This document shows positions 44,870 to 53,267 of a stretch of DNA of 64,000 nt, in pieces. Source of the DNA: an uncultured Lachnospiraceae bacterium (GTDB taxonomy: Bacteria > Bacillota > Clostridia > Lachnospirales > Lachnospiraceae). Every line of letters starts with the position of its first letter. The first letter of the stretch is position 1. The notes under the pieces are model-generated. The model did not search any database. It was given only the letters and a program-made list of their open reading frames with translations, and was not told the DNA's origin. A program made the position numbers and the translations under genes. The stretch covers positions 1 to 64,000 of the forward strand of contig CAMJHQ010000007.1 in NCBI GenBank assembly GCA_946405625.1, written 5' to 3'.

Positions 44870-44940
44870 ATTCATCGTTATGTACCTGATCGGCACAGCG
44901 CTGATCAGTTAACATAAAATCATTTCAGGAGGGAATGCAA

Positions 44941-45183
44941 ATGCTTATAGGATTGATCATCGGTATCATCCTCGGTGGTGTTTCGGGATGTATCGCAGGC
45001 GCAATTATGAAAAGCGAGGGCGGAACAGTAAGAAATATCATCCTTGGAATTGTCGGAGGATTTGTCGGTAGTTTGGTTTTTGGCCTTCTCGGTTTCAAAT
45101 CTGTCGGAATTATCGGCCAGATTATAACTTCTGTTGTAGGTGCATGTATCATCATCTTCGTCGGAAGAAAACTTTTCAAGTAA
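44941..45183 (+). CDS. GlsB/YeaQ/YmgE-family membrane protein
   Basis: An 80-residue protein of three hydrophobic, glycine-rich helices (LIGLIIGIILGGVSGCIAGAIM, IILGIVGGFVGSLVFGLLGF, GIIGQIITSVVGACIIIFVG), the transglycosylase-associated/stress membrane family. AGGAGG lies 8 bases before the ATG at 44941; the earlier ATG at 44935 is too close to it. It is often induced by envelope stress in other bacteria; its function is unknown. It has its own terminator. Confidence 0.9.
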   Translation: MLIGLIIGIILGGVSGCIAGAIMKSEGGTVRNIILGIVGGFVGSLVFGLLGFKSVGIIGQIITSVVGACIIIFVGRKLFK

Positions 45184-45190
45184 AAAAATA

Positions 45191-45229
45191 CAGCGGTATC
45201 AATCTTGTTGTGATACCGCTGCATTTTTT
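45191..45229 (+). terminator. Terminator of the GlsB-like gene
   Basis: A perfect 11-bp stem, cagcggtatca (45191-45201) and tgataccgctg (45211-45221), has a 9-base loop and is followed by six T, 8 bases after the stop codon. Confidence 0.88.
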
Positions 45230-45257
45230 ATGTTGTGAAATTATTTAAAGGAGCTGT

Positions 45258-45926
45258 TTAAATCTCAGCTACGGATCCGAGTCTTTTAAGCTCTTCTCTC
45301 TTAAGCTGTGCTTCAATCATCTTCTGCTCGATAAGATCTTCATCATACCTAATCTCAGGTGCTTCACTATATGCTTCTACATATGCTTCTTTCTTTACAC
45401 CGTTTAAAGAATACTCATAACCGCATACCATTGAAATTATTACTGCAGCCAGCGCAAATCCGAAAAATGTGCTGCTGATGATCAAAACTGCAAGAAGGGG
45501 AATATTTGCAAACTCTCTTCCGTCCTTTGAGATTGTAAGCTTATTGTGAGTAAGAAATGCGAATACTCTTCTTAAGAAGTTTCCTACTCTGCCTGCTGAC
45601 TCTCTTCTTGCTTCTCTCTTAGCTTCTCTTCTTGCCTCTCTCTTAGCTTCTTTTCTTTCTCTTCTTGTCATCTTTACAGGTCTATAGTTTTTCTCAGCTT
45701 CTTCGATTGCTCTCTTAAGCTCAACTGCTGCAATCTCCTCTGCTGTTATCGGCATAGCTCTCTTATCCATTCCTGCCGGAAGATATGTTGTTACCTTTCC
45801 AAGCTTCTCGAGATATACCATTGCATCTATCATATCACCGTCACATGCCCTGATTGCATTTCTTGCATCTTCAAATGTAACGCCTGTAGCTTCTCTTAAT
45901 TTCTCAACCTTTGTGAACTCTTCCAT
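45258..45926 (-). CDS. UBA-like plus DUF4342 membrane protein
   Basis: A 222-residue protein. Residues about 3-45 are a UBA/TS-N-like three-helix domain (VEKLREATGVTFEDARNAIRACDGDMIDAMVYLEKLG), as in EF-Ts. A very basic stretch with repeats of REARREAK (about 95-115) precedes a DUF4342-like region (VFAFLTHNKLTISKDGREFANIPLLAVLIISSTFFGFALAAVIISMV) with one membrane helix. A charged tail follows. Function is unknown; the basic helix could bind RNA or the membrane surface. GGAGG lies before the ATG. It is convergent with the GlsB-like gene. Confidence 0.8.
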   Translation of the reverse strand: MEEFTKVEKLREATGVTFEDARNAIRACDGDMIDAMVYLEKLGKVTTYLPAGMDKRAMPITAEEIAAVELKRAIEEAEKNYRPVKMTRRERKEAKREARREAKREARRESAGRVGNFLRRVFAFLTHNKLTISKDGREFANIPLLAVLIISSTFFGFALAAVIISMVCGYEYSLNGVKKEAYVEAYSEAPEIRYDEDLIEQKMIEAQLKREELKRLGSVAEI

Positions 45927-46142
45927 GATATTTACCTCCGTTTAATGATCAGGTTACTATTTATTTTCAAATGTTTGTTTGCTTTTGATGTGTATAATAT
46001 ACAATCCCGAGATTAAACCGTCTTTTAATCAAAATTAAATTTAGATTAAAAAATAAATTAAAAATGTATCATGAAAAATCAATACGAAGTATAATAGAAG
46101 CACTTAAATTGATACCATTATGATCTAAGAAAGGGTTTTGTT

Positions 46143-47123
46143 ATGAAAAATTTCATCGAAAAGATATGGGACGAGTCAGAATATAACTATGCTGCGGCAT
46201 ACGGATTCATTCCGGAAATTCATGCCTATATGCATGATGACGATCAGTCACGCGACTGTATGCTTGTCATTCCCGGCGGTGGTTACTGCGTCTGTACTCC
46301 TCATGAGGGAGAGCTTGTTGCCGAAGAATTTTATAAACGAGGCATGAATGCTTTTGTTCTTACTTATACTACAGATATAACCATGTCTGTACCTCTGAAG
46401 GATCAGCCGCTTCAGGACATTTCCAGAGCAGTCAGATTTATCAGAAAAAGATCCGAGGAATATAACATTTCCGGAAAGAAACTTATAGTATGCGGATTCT
46501 CGGCAGGTGCCCACGTTGCCGGAACTCTTGCAGTTCATTATGAGGAAATATCCGACGTCAATACAGCATATAGCAATATATCAAACAGGCCTGACGGTGT
46601 AATTCTCTCCTATCCTGTTATAACAGCCGGAGAGCTTACACATATATATTCTATTCAGACACTGCTTGGCAAAAATCCGACACAGGAAGAGCTGGATTAT
46701 TATTCGATAGAAAAGCAGGTTAAGCCTTCGACTCCTCCATGTTTTATATGGCAGACTGAAGAAGATGAGCTGGTTCCCGTTGAAAACAGCTATCTTATGG
46801 CCGAGGCCTTACATAAGGCAAGGATTCCTTATGCTCACTATGTTTTTCCAAAGGGATTCCACGGGCTCAGTGTTGCAAACGATGATTTCTTTAATGGATG
46901 GTCCGGCGGAATGTATGTAATGGATCAGGTATTTAAAGCAGTCGAAGCTGTTAGAGCAGGAAAGGGTGTTAATGTTTCCGATGAAAGACGTGCCGAACTC
47001 GAGGCACAATTCCCTGACAATCAGGAACCTGTTATGCCGGAAGGTCTGCCTATCGACCAAAGCTGGCGGGAAGATGCCGGACTCTGGCCGTCACTTGCGG
47101 AAGCTTGGATTAAGAGACTGTAG
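46143..47123 (+). CDS. Alpha/beta hydrolase, probable carbohydrate esterase
   Basis: A 326-residue esterase of the BD-FAE/acetylxylan esterase-like type. Seen are the oxyanion motif LVIPGGGYCVCTPHEGE, the nucleophile elbow CGFSAGAHVAGTLA (Ser about 121), the acid region QTEEDELVPVENS and the His in FPKGFHGLSVAN. The triad is complete. No signal peptide. It lies upstream of, and convergent with, the xylanase gene, which suggests de-esterification of imported xylan fragments; this is inferred. AAAGGG lies 7 bases before the ATG. Confidence 0.88.
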   Translation: MKNFIEKIWDESEYNYAAAYGFIPEIHAYMHDDDQSRDCMLVIPGGGYCVCTPHEGELVAEEFYKRGMNAFVLTYTTDITMSVPLKDQPLQDISRAVRFIRKRSEEYNISGKKLIVCGFSAGAHVAGTLAVHYEEISDVNTAYSNISNRPDGVILSYPVITAGELTHIYSIQTLLGKNPTQEELDYYSIEKQVKPSTPPCFIWQTEEDELVPVENSYLMAEALHKARIPYAHYVFPKGFHGLSVANDDFFNGWSGGMYVMDQVFKAVEAVRAGKGVNVSDERRAELEAQFPDNQEPVMPEGLPIDQSWREDAGLWPSLAEAWIKRL

Positions 47124-47166
47124 GTCCTGAATTTCAAATATAAAAAACTTAACAGACTATTATAAG

Positions 47167-47245
47167 AGCCTGGTCCAGCCGGATGTCGTGCATCAACCGC
47201 CCATGAAAGGGCTCTGATGCACGCACCGGCTGTACCGGGCTTTTG
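47167..47245 (+). terminator. Long structured terminator-like hairpin
   Basis: A single long hairpin: agcctggt with accgggct, cagccgg with ccggctg, cgtgcatca with tgatgcacg, and gccc with gggc closing an atgaaa loop. The arms are separated by small internal loops and the structure ends in TTTT. It starts 43 bases after the esterase stop. It is far larger than needed for termination, so a stable RNA or attenuator-type role is possible. Confidence 0.7.
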
Positions 47246-47363
47246 TATTTTTTATATTATTGTTTTACGATTTTACTTTGTAAGCAGGAATTTAAGTGTC
47301 CTGGCTGCATCCCATTCTGTACATCCAAGTTTACGCATAAAGCTTACGTACCTGAGATTCAGC

Positions 47364-49916
47364 TTAGTCGACGAGCTTTGCGTGGCCGAACATTGAAGGA
47401 TTCATGTAGCATGTTCCTGTGTCGTCTGCCCAGCTCTTGGTTCCGATTCTTTCTCCGCTTGCTCCGGCATCATTTACCTGAAGTTCAAGTCCGATCTCGG
47501 TTCCTGCTTCCGGTGTAATATCTGTCCACTTCATGGCTGCTTCAACCAGATATCCGTCTTCTGTCTCAACGGCAACGGCGTTGATATTTTCCTCAAGACA
47601 CTTCTCACCGTTGAAGCTGAGCTTGTTCTTAAAGCTTACTCTGTACTGCTTATCATCAGCTTCATATGCGCCTGCTCTTGCGTTATTCTCATCGATAAAT
47701 ACTTCTATAGAATCCTGCTGATAATCATCTGCACTTGCATCATTAAGCACATCATCCTTAACAGGCATAAGTACATAAAGATAATCTTCATCCCAGAGAA
47801 CCTTTGCAGCGCATTCTGCCTTTGCATTCTGAACAGTTATATCAAGAGGTATCTCTTCAGCATCATTCCATGCTTCATCAATCTCTCCGTCAACATCAAC
47901 TGTTCCCTTCTTTATCTCAATAGTAGGTCTCTTAACCTCAAGTATAGAATTATCTACTGTAGATGGATCAACTATAGCCCAGAAACAAGGCTTAGCCTTA
48001 TAATCTCCGTCAAAGAGAAGCGGACACTGAAGGATTGTTCCTGTTGCTCCACCTCCGACATTACTCTGATCCTGAAGCCATGAATATGTATCGATAACAC
48101 CCCAGACTGTGATTCCGGAAACTGTAATTCCGTCCTCCTTGTTGAGTCTCTTCATAGTTTCATAAATAGCACTGTAATATGCTGCCTGACGCTCATACTC
48201 CTCCGGAAGCTTTTCCTCAGTACCGTCAAACATCGGGCTTACCTTTACATCAAGCTCTGTAAGCATTACCTTGTCAACTACAGCGGCATAGCCTCTTACG
48301 GCATCCTCAATCTGACCGGCTGACGGTGCATTTACTGTATAATGACCCTGCATTCCGAAACCGTCTATTCTTGTTCCGTCTGCAGCCTTTACATCCTCAA
48401 TAAGCTGAATGATTCCCTTTGCCTTACGGGCATCACACTCATTGTAATCATTGTAATAAAGTTCAAGCTCTGCAGGTGCATACTTGTTCGCATATCTGAA
48501 AGCGTTGATGATATACTCATTGCTTCCATAAACCTTCCACCAGCTTGACTTACTTCCGTGTGTTGAATCTGAAAGTTTATCAGAACCCGGCTCTTCATCT
48601 GTTCTGTATGTTGCTGTATTATCGCTTATAGCTTCATTAACAACATCCCATCCGTAGAAAAGACCGTTATACTTGCTGTCTGCTCCTGTATAATACTCAA
48701 GAATGGACTTGATATACCATTCCTGTCTCTTATCCATTTCTTCTGCAGAAACATAATCATTCTTCTTATCATAATCTACATGGAAGAACCACTCAGGTGC
48801 CTGTGAATGCCATACAAGTACATGACCTCTTACACGGATCTTCTTATCAGGATTTGCTGTATTCCACTCTACGATCTTATCAAGAACAGCATCTGTTCTC
48901 GAATGATCTATAGTCGGAACCATTATAGTCTCACCGTTAAGTTCTTCCTCATGAATGCTTCCTGCAGGAGGTGCATCGTTGTTATAACCGAACATACAGT
49001 CCATCTTAAGCTCATTCTCAAGAGTTACGGCATTGAAATGCTTCTCAACAAGATCGATAAGATTCTGATCATTCAGTTCAACATTTCCGAAACAGGTTCC
49101 GCAGATTGCATCCTCTCCAAGTCCGTCGGCTGATGCGACAACAGATCTGAGTTCCGGAATATCTGTCTCGATTCCGGCATTTTCAGGTGCTTCATTCACT
49201 CCGCCTTCCGGTGCAAGTGAAAGACCTGTTACATAATAGTCTCCCTTTACGCAGGTTCCGTTACCGTAATCGGTACCCTGTTCTATTATACGGATAACAC
49301 ATTTATCCAGATTTCCGGTGAACTTAGGAGTAAATGTACCGGCAAATCTTGTCCATTCACCCGGCTTAAGCGCCTGACTCGGAATTCCCGTAATCTCACC
49401 TGAATAAGAACCAAGATAATTAGTCTGCCCGTCTACTGTAAGATATGGTGCAAAATCTACTGTTCTCTGATCATCAGGTGCACCCTCATAGTCTGCCGAA
49501 AGCTTAGCATAGAATTCATAATTGTAGGTTACGCCGCTTTTTATTTCAGCAGTAACATCCTGTGCAAAACAGTCATATGGTGAGGATGTAGCAGGATCTC
49601 TGTCTATAATACCATAACAGCCGTATCCTTCTGCTGCTTCTGCAGCATCATTTCCTGCTGTAATAGTAGATGCTCCGCATTCGATTGACCACATGCTCAC
49701 GTCATCCTCTTCAAAATACGGATTCTTTAAAAGATTACCCTCTACCGGTTCAGCTTTTGCAACCTGTTCCGTTGCAGCCTCTGTTGCAGCTTCCGTAGCA
49801 GCCTCTGTTGTAGATGCAGCCGTAGTGTTTTCCGCAGCGTTTCCGCAGCCATATGCCGAAAACACCAGGGATGCCGCAAGTCCGAGACTTGCAATACCTC
49901 TAGTTACTTTCCTCAT
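47364..49916 (-). CDS. GH10 endo-beta-1,4-xylanase lipoprotein with CBM22-like and CBM9-like domains
   Basis: An 850-residue secreted xylanase. The N terminus is a lipoprotein signal (LGLAASLVFSAYGCG, Cys about 24) followed by a TEAA-repeat linker. A CBM22/CBM4_9-like module (about 60-238, NLLKNPYFEEDDVSMWSIE) precedes the GH10 barrel (about 255-650). The acid/base Glu is in GWDVVNEAIS (about 428) and the nucleophile Glu in LTELDVKVS (about 554). The last 190 residues (from TIEIKKGTVDVDGEIDEAWNDAE) form a CBM9-like domain that binds sugar chain ends. It should release decorated xylo-oligosaccharides at the cell surface. AGGGGAG precedes the ATG. It is the last gene of the hexuronate/xylan set and may have its own promoter. 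Confidence 0.95.
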   Translation of the reverse strand: MRKVTRGIASLGLAASLVFSAYGCGNAAENTTAASTTEAATEAATEAATEQVAKAEPVEGNLLKNPYFEEDDVSMWSIECGASTITAGNDAAEAAEGYGCYGIIDRDPATSSPYDCFAQDVTAEIKSGVTYNYEFYAKLSADYEGAPDDQRTVDFAPYLTVDGQTNYLGSYSGEITGIPSQALKPGEWTRFAGTFTPKFTGNLDKCVIRIIEQGTDYGNGTCVKGDYYVTGLSLAPEGGVNEAPENAGIETDIPELRSVVASADGLGEDAICGTCFGNVELNDQNLIDLVEKHFNAVTLENELKMDCMFGYNNDAPPAGSIHEEELNGETIMVPTIDHSRTDAVLDKIVEWNTANPDKKIRVRGHVLVWHSQAPEWFFHVDYDKKNDYVSAEEMDKRQEWYIKSILEYYTGADSKYNGLFYGWDVVNEAISDNTATYRTDEEPGSDKLSDSTHGSKSSWWKVYGSNEYIINAFRYANKYAPAELELYYNDYNECDARKAKGIIQLIEDVKAADGTRIDGFGMQGHYTVNAPSAGQIEDAVRGYAAVVDKVMLTELDVKVSPMFDGTEEKLPEEYERQAAYYSAIYETMKRLNKEDGITVSGITVWGVIDTYSWLQDQSNVGGGATGTILQCPLLFDGDYKAKPCFWAIVDPSTVDNSILEVKRPTIEIKKGTVDVDGEIDEAWNDAEEIPLDITVQNAKAECAAKVLWDEDYLYVLMPVKDDVLNDASADDYQQDSIEVFIDENNARAGAYEADDKQYRVSFKNKLSFNGEKCLEENINAVAVETEDGYLVEAAMKWTDITPEAGTEIGLELQVNDAGASGERIGTKSWADDTGTCYMNPSMFGHAKLVD

Positions 49917-49997
49917 GTTTCTTCTCCCCTCTAAACATTACTCCACAACCATCCCAATACTGACTTATTTGGAACGGTCATGCTTATACTATATCGC

Positions 49998-50031
49998 AAT
50001 TGTGTCGCAGGAATAATCCTGCGACACAATT
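49998..50031. terminator. Perfect inverted repeat after kdgK
   Basis: A perfect 15-bp inverted repeat, aattgtgtcgcagga (49998-50012) and tcctgcgacacaatt (50017-50031), has a 4-base loop, 3 bases beyond the kdgK stop. There is no T run after it, so it may be a weak terminator, an mRNA stabiliser or an operator for the xylanase gene. It shares CTGCGACACA with the hairpin at 4756-4783. Confidence 0.55.
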
Positions 50032-50034
50032 AAC

Positions 50035-51132
50035 TTACCTCTTTACTCGGGCACCTGCTCCACCCATAATTGCTTCAACTTCTCCGACACTTGCCATAGA
50101 AGTGTCACCCGGAGTAGTCATTGCAAGTGCCCCATGTGCAGCACCGTAGTTTACTGCTTTCTCCGGATCACCAGTTGTGATGAGTCCGTATACGAGTCCC
50201 GATGCGAAAGAATCACCGCCGCCGACTCTGTCCATAATCTCAAGTCCGTCATATTCTTTGGACATATAAATCTTATCATCAGCCCAGCAGATTGCTTTCC
50301 AGTCATTTACAGTTGCGGTTTTAACAGTTCTGAGTGTTGTAGCCACAACCTTGAAATTCGGATAGGTTTCCGCTGCCTTTGAAATCATCTTTCTGTAACC
50401 TTCAAGATTGAGTGTTTTGAGATCACTGTCATTTCCTTCAATCTCGAAACCAAGACAAGCTGTGAAGTCTTCCTCATTACCGATCATTACATCTACATAC
50501 TTTGCAACTTCCTTGTTTACTTCTCTGGCTTTATCAAGACCTCCGATCGCACTCCACATGGATGGACGATAATTAAGATCATAAGATACTATTGTTCCAT
50601 ACTTCTTAGCCGCTTTACAAGCTTCGATAACAGTTCTGCAGGACTGCTCTGAAAGAGCTGCATAAATACCGCCTGTATGAAGCCAGCGTACTCCGAGCTC
50701 TCCGAAAATATAATCAAAATCGAAATCCTCCGGAGCTGCCTGAGATATTGCCGTATTGGCTCTGTCTGAGCATCCGACTGCACCTCTTATACCAAAACCT
50801 CTTTCAGTAAAGTTAATTCCGTTTCTGCAGATTCTGCCGATACCGTCTGTCTTCTTCCAGAAGATAAGATCTGTATTTACTCCACCCTGCTCTATGAAAT
50901 CCTTCATAAGCTTTCCGATCTCATTATCAGCAAAGGCAGTAATAACAGCTGTATTAAGTCCGAAACATTTATGAAGTCCGCGGATAACATTATATTCTCC
51001 GCCGCCTTCCCATGCTCTGAAACTTCTTGCTGTTCTTATTCTTCCTTCACCCGGATCGAGTCTCAGCATTACTTCTCCGAGACTTACCGCATCAAATTTG
51101 CATTCTTCCGAAGGTCTTAAATTCAGTTCCAT
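50035..51132 (-). CDS. kdgK: 2-keto-3-deoxygluconate kinase (PfkB family)
   Basis: A 365-residue ribokinase/PfkB-type sugar kinase. Seen are the early SLGEVMLRLDPGEGRIRTARSFRAWEGGGEYNVIRGL and the C-terminal signature DRVGGGDSFASGLVYGL with the catalytic Asp. It lies 11 bases from eda, in the same direction as uxaC, so phosphorylation of 2-keto-3-deoxygluconate to KDPG is the natural assignment; other sugar acids cannot be excluded from the fold alone. GAGGAGAG lies upstream of the ATG. Confidence 0.92.
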   Translation of the reverse strand: MELNLRPSEECKFDAVSLGEVMLRLDPGEGRIRTARSFRAWEGGGEYNVIRGLHKCFGLNTAVITAFADNEIGKLMKDFIEQGGVNTDLIFWKKTDGIGRICRNGINFTERGFGIRGAVGCSDRANTAISQAAPEDFDFDYIFGELGVRWLHTGGIYAALSEQSCRTVIEACKAAKKYGTIVSYDLNYRPSMWSAIGGLDKAREVNKEVAKYVDVMIGNEEDFTACLGFEIEGNDSDLKTLNLEGYRKMISKAAETYPNFKVVATTLRTVKTATVNDWKAICWADDKIYMSKEYDGLEIMDRVGGGDSFASGLVYGLITTGDPEKAVNYGAAHGALAMTTPGDTSMASVGEVEAIMGGAGARVKR

Positions 51133-51143
51133 ATTCTCTCCTC

Positions 51144-51782
51144 TCAGCCTCTGACTTCCTTAACAATATTGACTGCTTCTCTGACAAGTTCCTCTATACG
51201 TGCGAAATCTCCGCTCTTTATCAGGTCTTTTGAAACCATCCAGCTTCCGCCGCAGGCAGGAATTCTGTCATACGCAAGATAATCTCTTACATTTCCTGCA
51301 TTTATACCGCCTGTTGGCATAAAGGAAAGATTTACATATGCAGCAGCAACTGCTTTGATCATCTTGATTCCGCCGGCAGGTTCAGCCGGGAAAAACTTAA
51401 CAAAATCAAGTCCGAGAGACATAGCAAGCTCCATCTCACTTGGAGTCTGTGTTCCCGGTGTTATCGGAATATTATTCTCTAAACAATAATTTACTACATC
51501 CGGATTAAGTCCCGGGCTTACTATAAAGTCTGCACCGGCCTCAACAGCTCTGTCTACCTGCTCAATGGTAAGTACTGTGCCCGCACCGACAAGCATATCC
51601 GGAAACTGTGCCTTCATACGTCTTATCGATCCTGCAGCAGCCGCTGTTCTGAATGTAACCTCTGCACAAGGAAGTCCGCCTTTTGTAAGTGCTTCGGCAA
51701 GCGGTTCCGCATCCTTTTCATCATCAAGCACAACTACCGGAATAATTCCGAACTCTTTGAATTTTTCTTTCATATCTTTCAT
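51144..51782 (-). CDS. eda: KDPG / 4-hydroxy-2-oxoglutarate aldolase
   Basis: A 212-residue class I aldolase that splits KDPG into pyruvate and glyceraldehyde-3-phosphate. Seen are the catalytic Glu in LPCAEVTFRTAAA, FIVSPGLNPDVVNYC and the Schiff-base Lys in LDFVKFFPAEPAGG. Length is typical. GAGG lies about 10 bases before the ATG. It is placed between uxaC and kdgK, completing the glucuronate pathway. Confidence 0.95.
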   Translation of the reverse strand: MKDMKEKFKEFGIIPVVVLDDEKDAEPLAEALTKGGLPCAEVTFRTAAAAGSIRRMKAQFPDMLVGAGTVLTIEQVDRAVEAGADFIVSPGLNPDVVNYCLENNIPITPGTQTPSEMELAMSLGLDFVKFFPAEPAGGIKMIKAVAAAYVNLSFMPTGGINAGNVRDYLAYDRIPACGGSWMVSKDLIKSGDFARIEELVREAVNIVKEVRG

Positions 51783-51821
51783 TTTATCACGCCTCTATCT
51801 TTTAAAATTTTTACAAGCAGC

Positions 51822-53228
51822 TTACAAACCGAAATATCTTTTTGCATTATAATAGCAGATATCTTCAATCATATTTCCGAGAAGATTCATATCAGCCGGA
51901 AATTCTCCTGCTTCAACTTTCTCACCTACCATATCACATAATATTCTTCTGAAATATTCATGTCTCGGAAATGAGAGGAAGCTTCTGGAATCAGTCAGCA
52001 TTCCTATAAATCCTGACAGAAGACCGACATCCGAAAGCGCCTCAAGCTGATTTCTCATTCCATTCATATGATCCTGGAACCACCATGCACTTCCCAGCTG
52101 AACCTTACTCTTTATGCACTCTTCATTGCCCTGGAAATTACCTGCCATAGCTGCAAGCATCGGCATATCCTTAGGATTGAGTGCATACAGTATCGTACGA
52201 GGAAGTCTGTCTTCCTTATCCATTTCGTTAAGGAGCCCTGCAAGCTGAACCGCATAATTAAAATCATTCAGACAATCATATCCTGTATCGGCTCCTATCT
52301 TCTCAAACATCCTTTCGGAAGTATTTCTGAGTGCTCCGATATGAAGCTGCATTACCAGACCTTTATCATGATAAATCATTCCAAGCTGAGTTACAAGCCC
52401 CCCTCTGTAAGAAGCTGCCTCTTCAAGGCTTATTTCTTCTCCGGCAAGCTTTTTCCTAAATATTCTGTCTATTTCTGACCTATCTGTCTGTCTGTAAAAA
52501 TCGCATTCCAGACTGTGATCTGTAACCCTGCATCCCATCTCCATGAAATACTCAAGTCTTATCGAAAGCGCCCGAAGCAGATCATCAAAGCAGGTTATTT
52601 CAATACCTGCCGCTTCTCCGAGGCGCTTCATATAAGCCACAAAGCTGTCCTTTTCGATATCGATCGCATTTCCCGGTCTGAAGGATGGAATTACCTTTAT
52701 ATCATTTACCGACTCTTTAATCTTCTTATGCCAGATCAGATCATCCGCAGGATCATCTGTTGTGCATAAAACTTCGACCTTCTGTTTTCTCAGAAGGTTC
52801 TGCACCGTAAAATCAGGATCCTTAAGCTTTTCGCTTGTTTTATTCCATATCTCCCCAGCACTTTCTGAATCTAAAGTCTCATCGATATCGAAATATCTTT
52901 TCAACTCAAGATGCGTCCAATGATAAAGCGGATTTCCGAAAGCACTTTCGATCGTATCCGCATAAGCAAGATACTTATCATAAGCATCACCGCTGCCGGT
53001 GATAAGTTTCTCGGAAACACCGTTTGCACGCATAGCTCTCCACTTGTAATGATCGCCTCCAAGCCATACTTCCGTAAGATTTTCATAGGTTTTATCTTCA
53101 TAAATCTCCTGTGGATTTAGATGATTATGAAAATCAATTATCGGAAGCTTTTCAGCATGCTCATGATAGAGCTTACGTGCTGTCTCATTCCGGAGAATAA
53201 AATTGTCATTAATGAATCCTGAAGTCAT
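51822..53228 (-). CDS. uxaC: Glucuronate isomerase
   Basis: A 468-residue isomerase converting glucuronate to fructuronate (and galacturonate to tagaturonate). It has the amidohydrolase-like metal motif PIIDFHNHLNPQEI, then YKWRAMRANGV, CTTDDPADDLIWHK and IGMLTDSRSFLSFPRHEYFRRILC. Length fits UxaC. AGGAG lies 5 bases before the ATG at 53228, excluding a GTG 30 bases earlier. It is the first step of the cytoplasmic glucuronate path, in line with eda and kdgK downstream. Confidence 0.96.
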   Translation of the reverse strand: MTSGFINDNFILRNETARKLYHEHAEKLPIIDFHNHLNPQEIYEDKTYENLTEVWLGGDHYKWRAMRANGVSEKLITGSGDAYDKYLAYADTIESAFGNPLYHWTHLELKRYFDIDETLDSESAGEIWNKTSEKLKDPDFTVQNLLRKQKVEVLCTTDDPADDLIWHKKIKESVNDIKVIPSFRPGNAIDIEKDSFVAYMKRLGEAAGIEITCFDDLLRALSIRLEYFMEMGCRVTDHSLECDFYRQTDRSEIDRIFRKKLAGEEISLEEAASYRGGLVTQLGMIYHDKGLVMQLHIGALRNTSERMFEKIGADTGYDCLNDFNYAVQLAGLLNEMDKEDRLPRTILYALNPKDMPMLAAMAGNFQGNEECIKSKVQLGSAWWFQDHMNGMRNQLEALSDVGLLSGFIGMLTDSRSFLSFPRHEYFRRILCDMVGEKVEAGEFPADMNLLGNMIEDICYYNAKRYFGL

Positions 53229-53267
53229 ATGCTCTCCTATTAGTCGGTGTATCTTCACGTCATATAG

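Noticed and set aside
47273-47338. 21-codon minus-strand frame MRKLGCTEWDAARTLKFLLTK after the xylanase gene
   Set aside because: The codons look protein-like and it could be a gene remnant, but there is no ribosome site and no family to support it.
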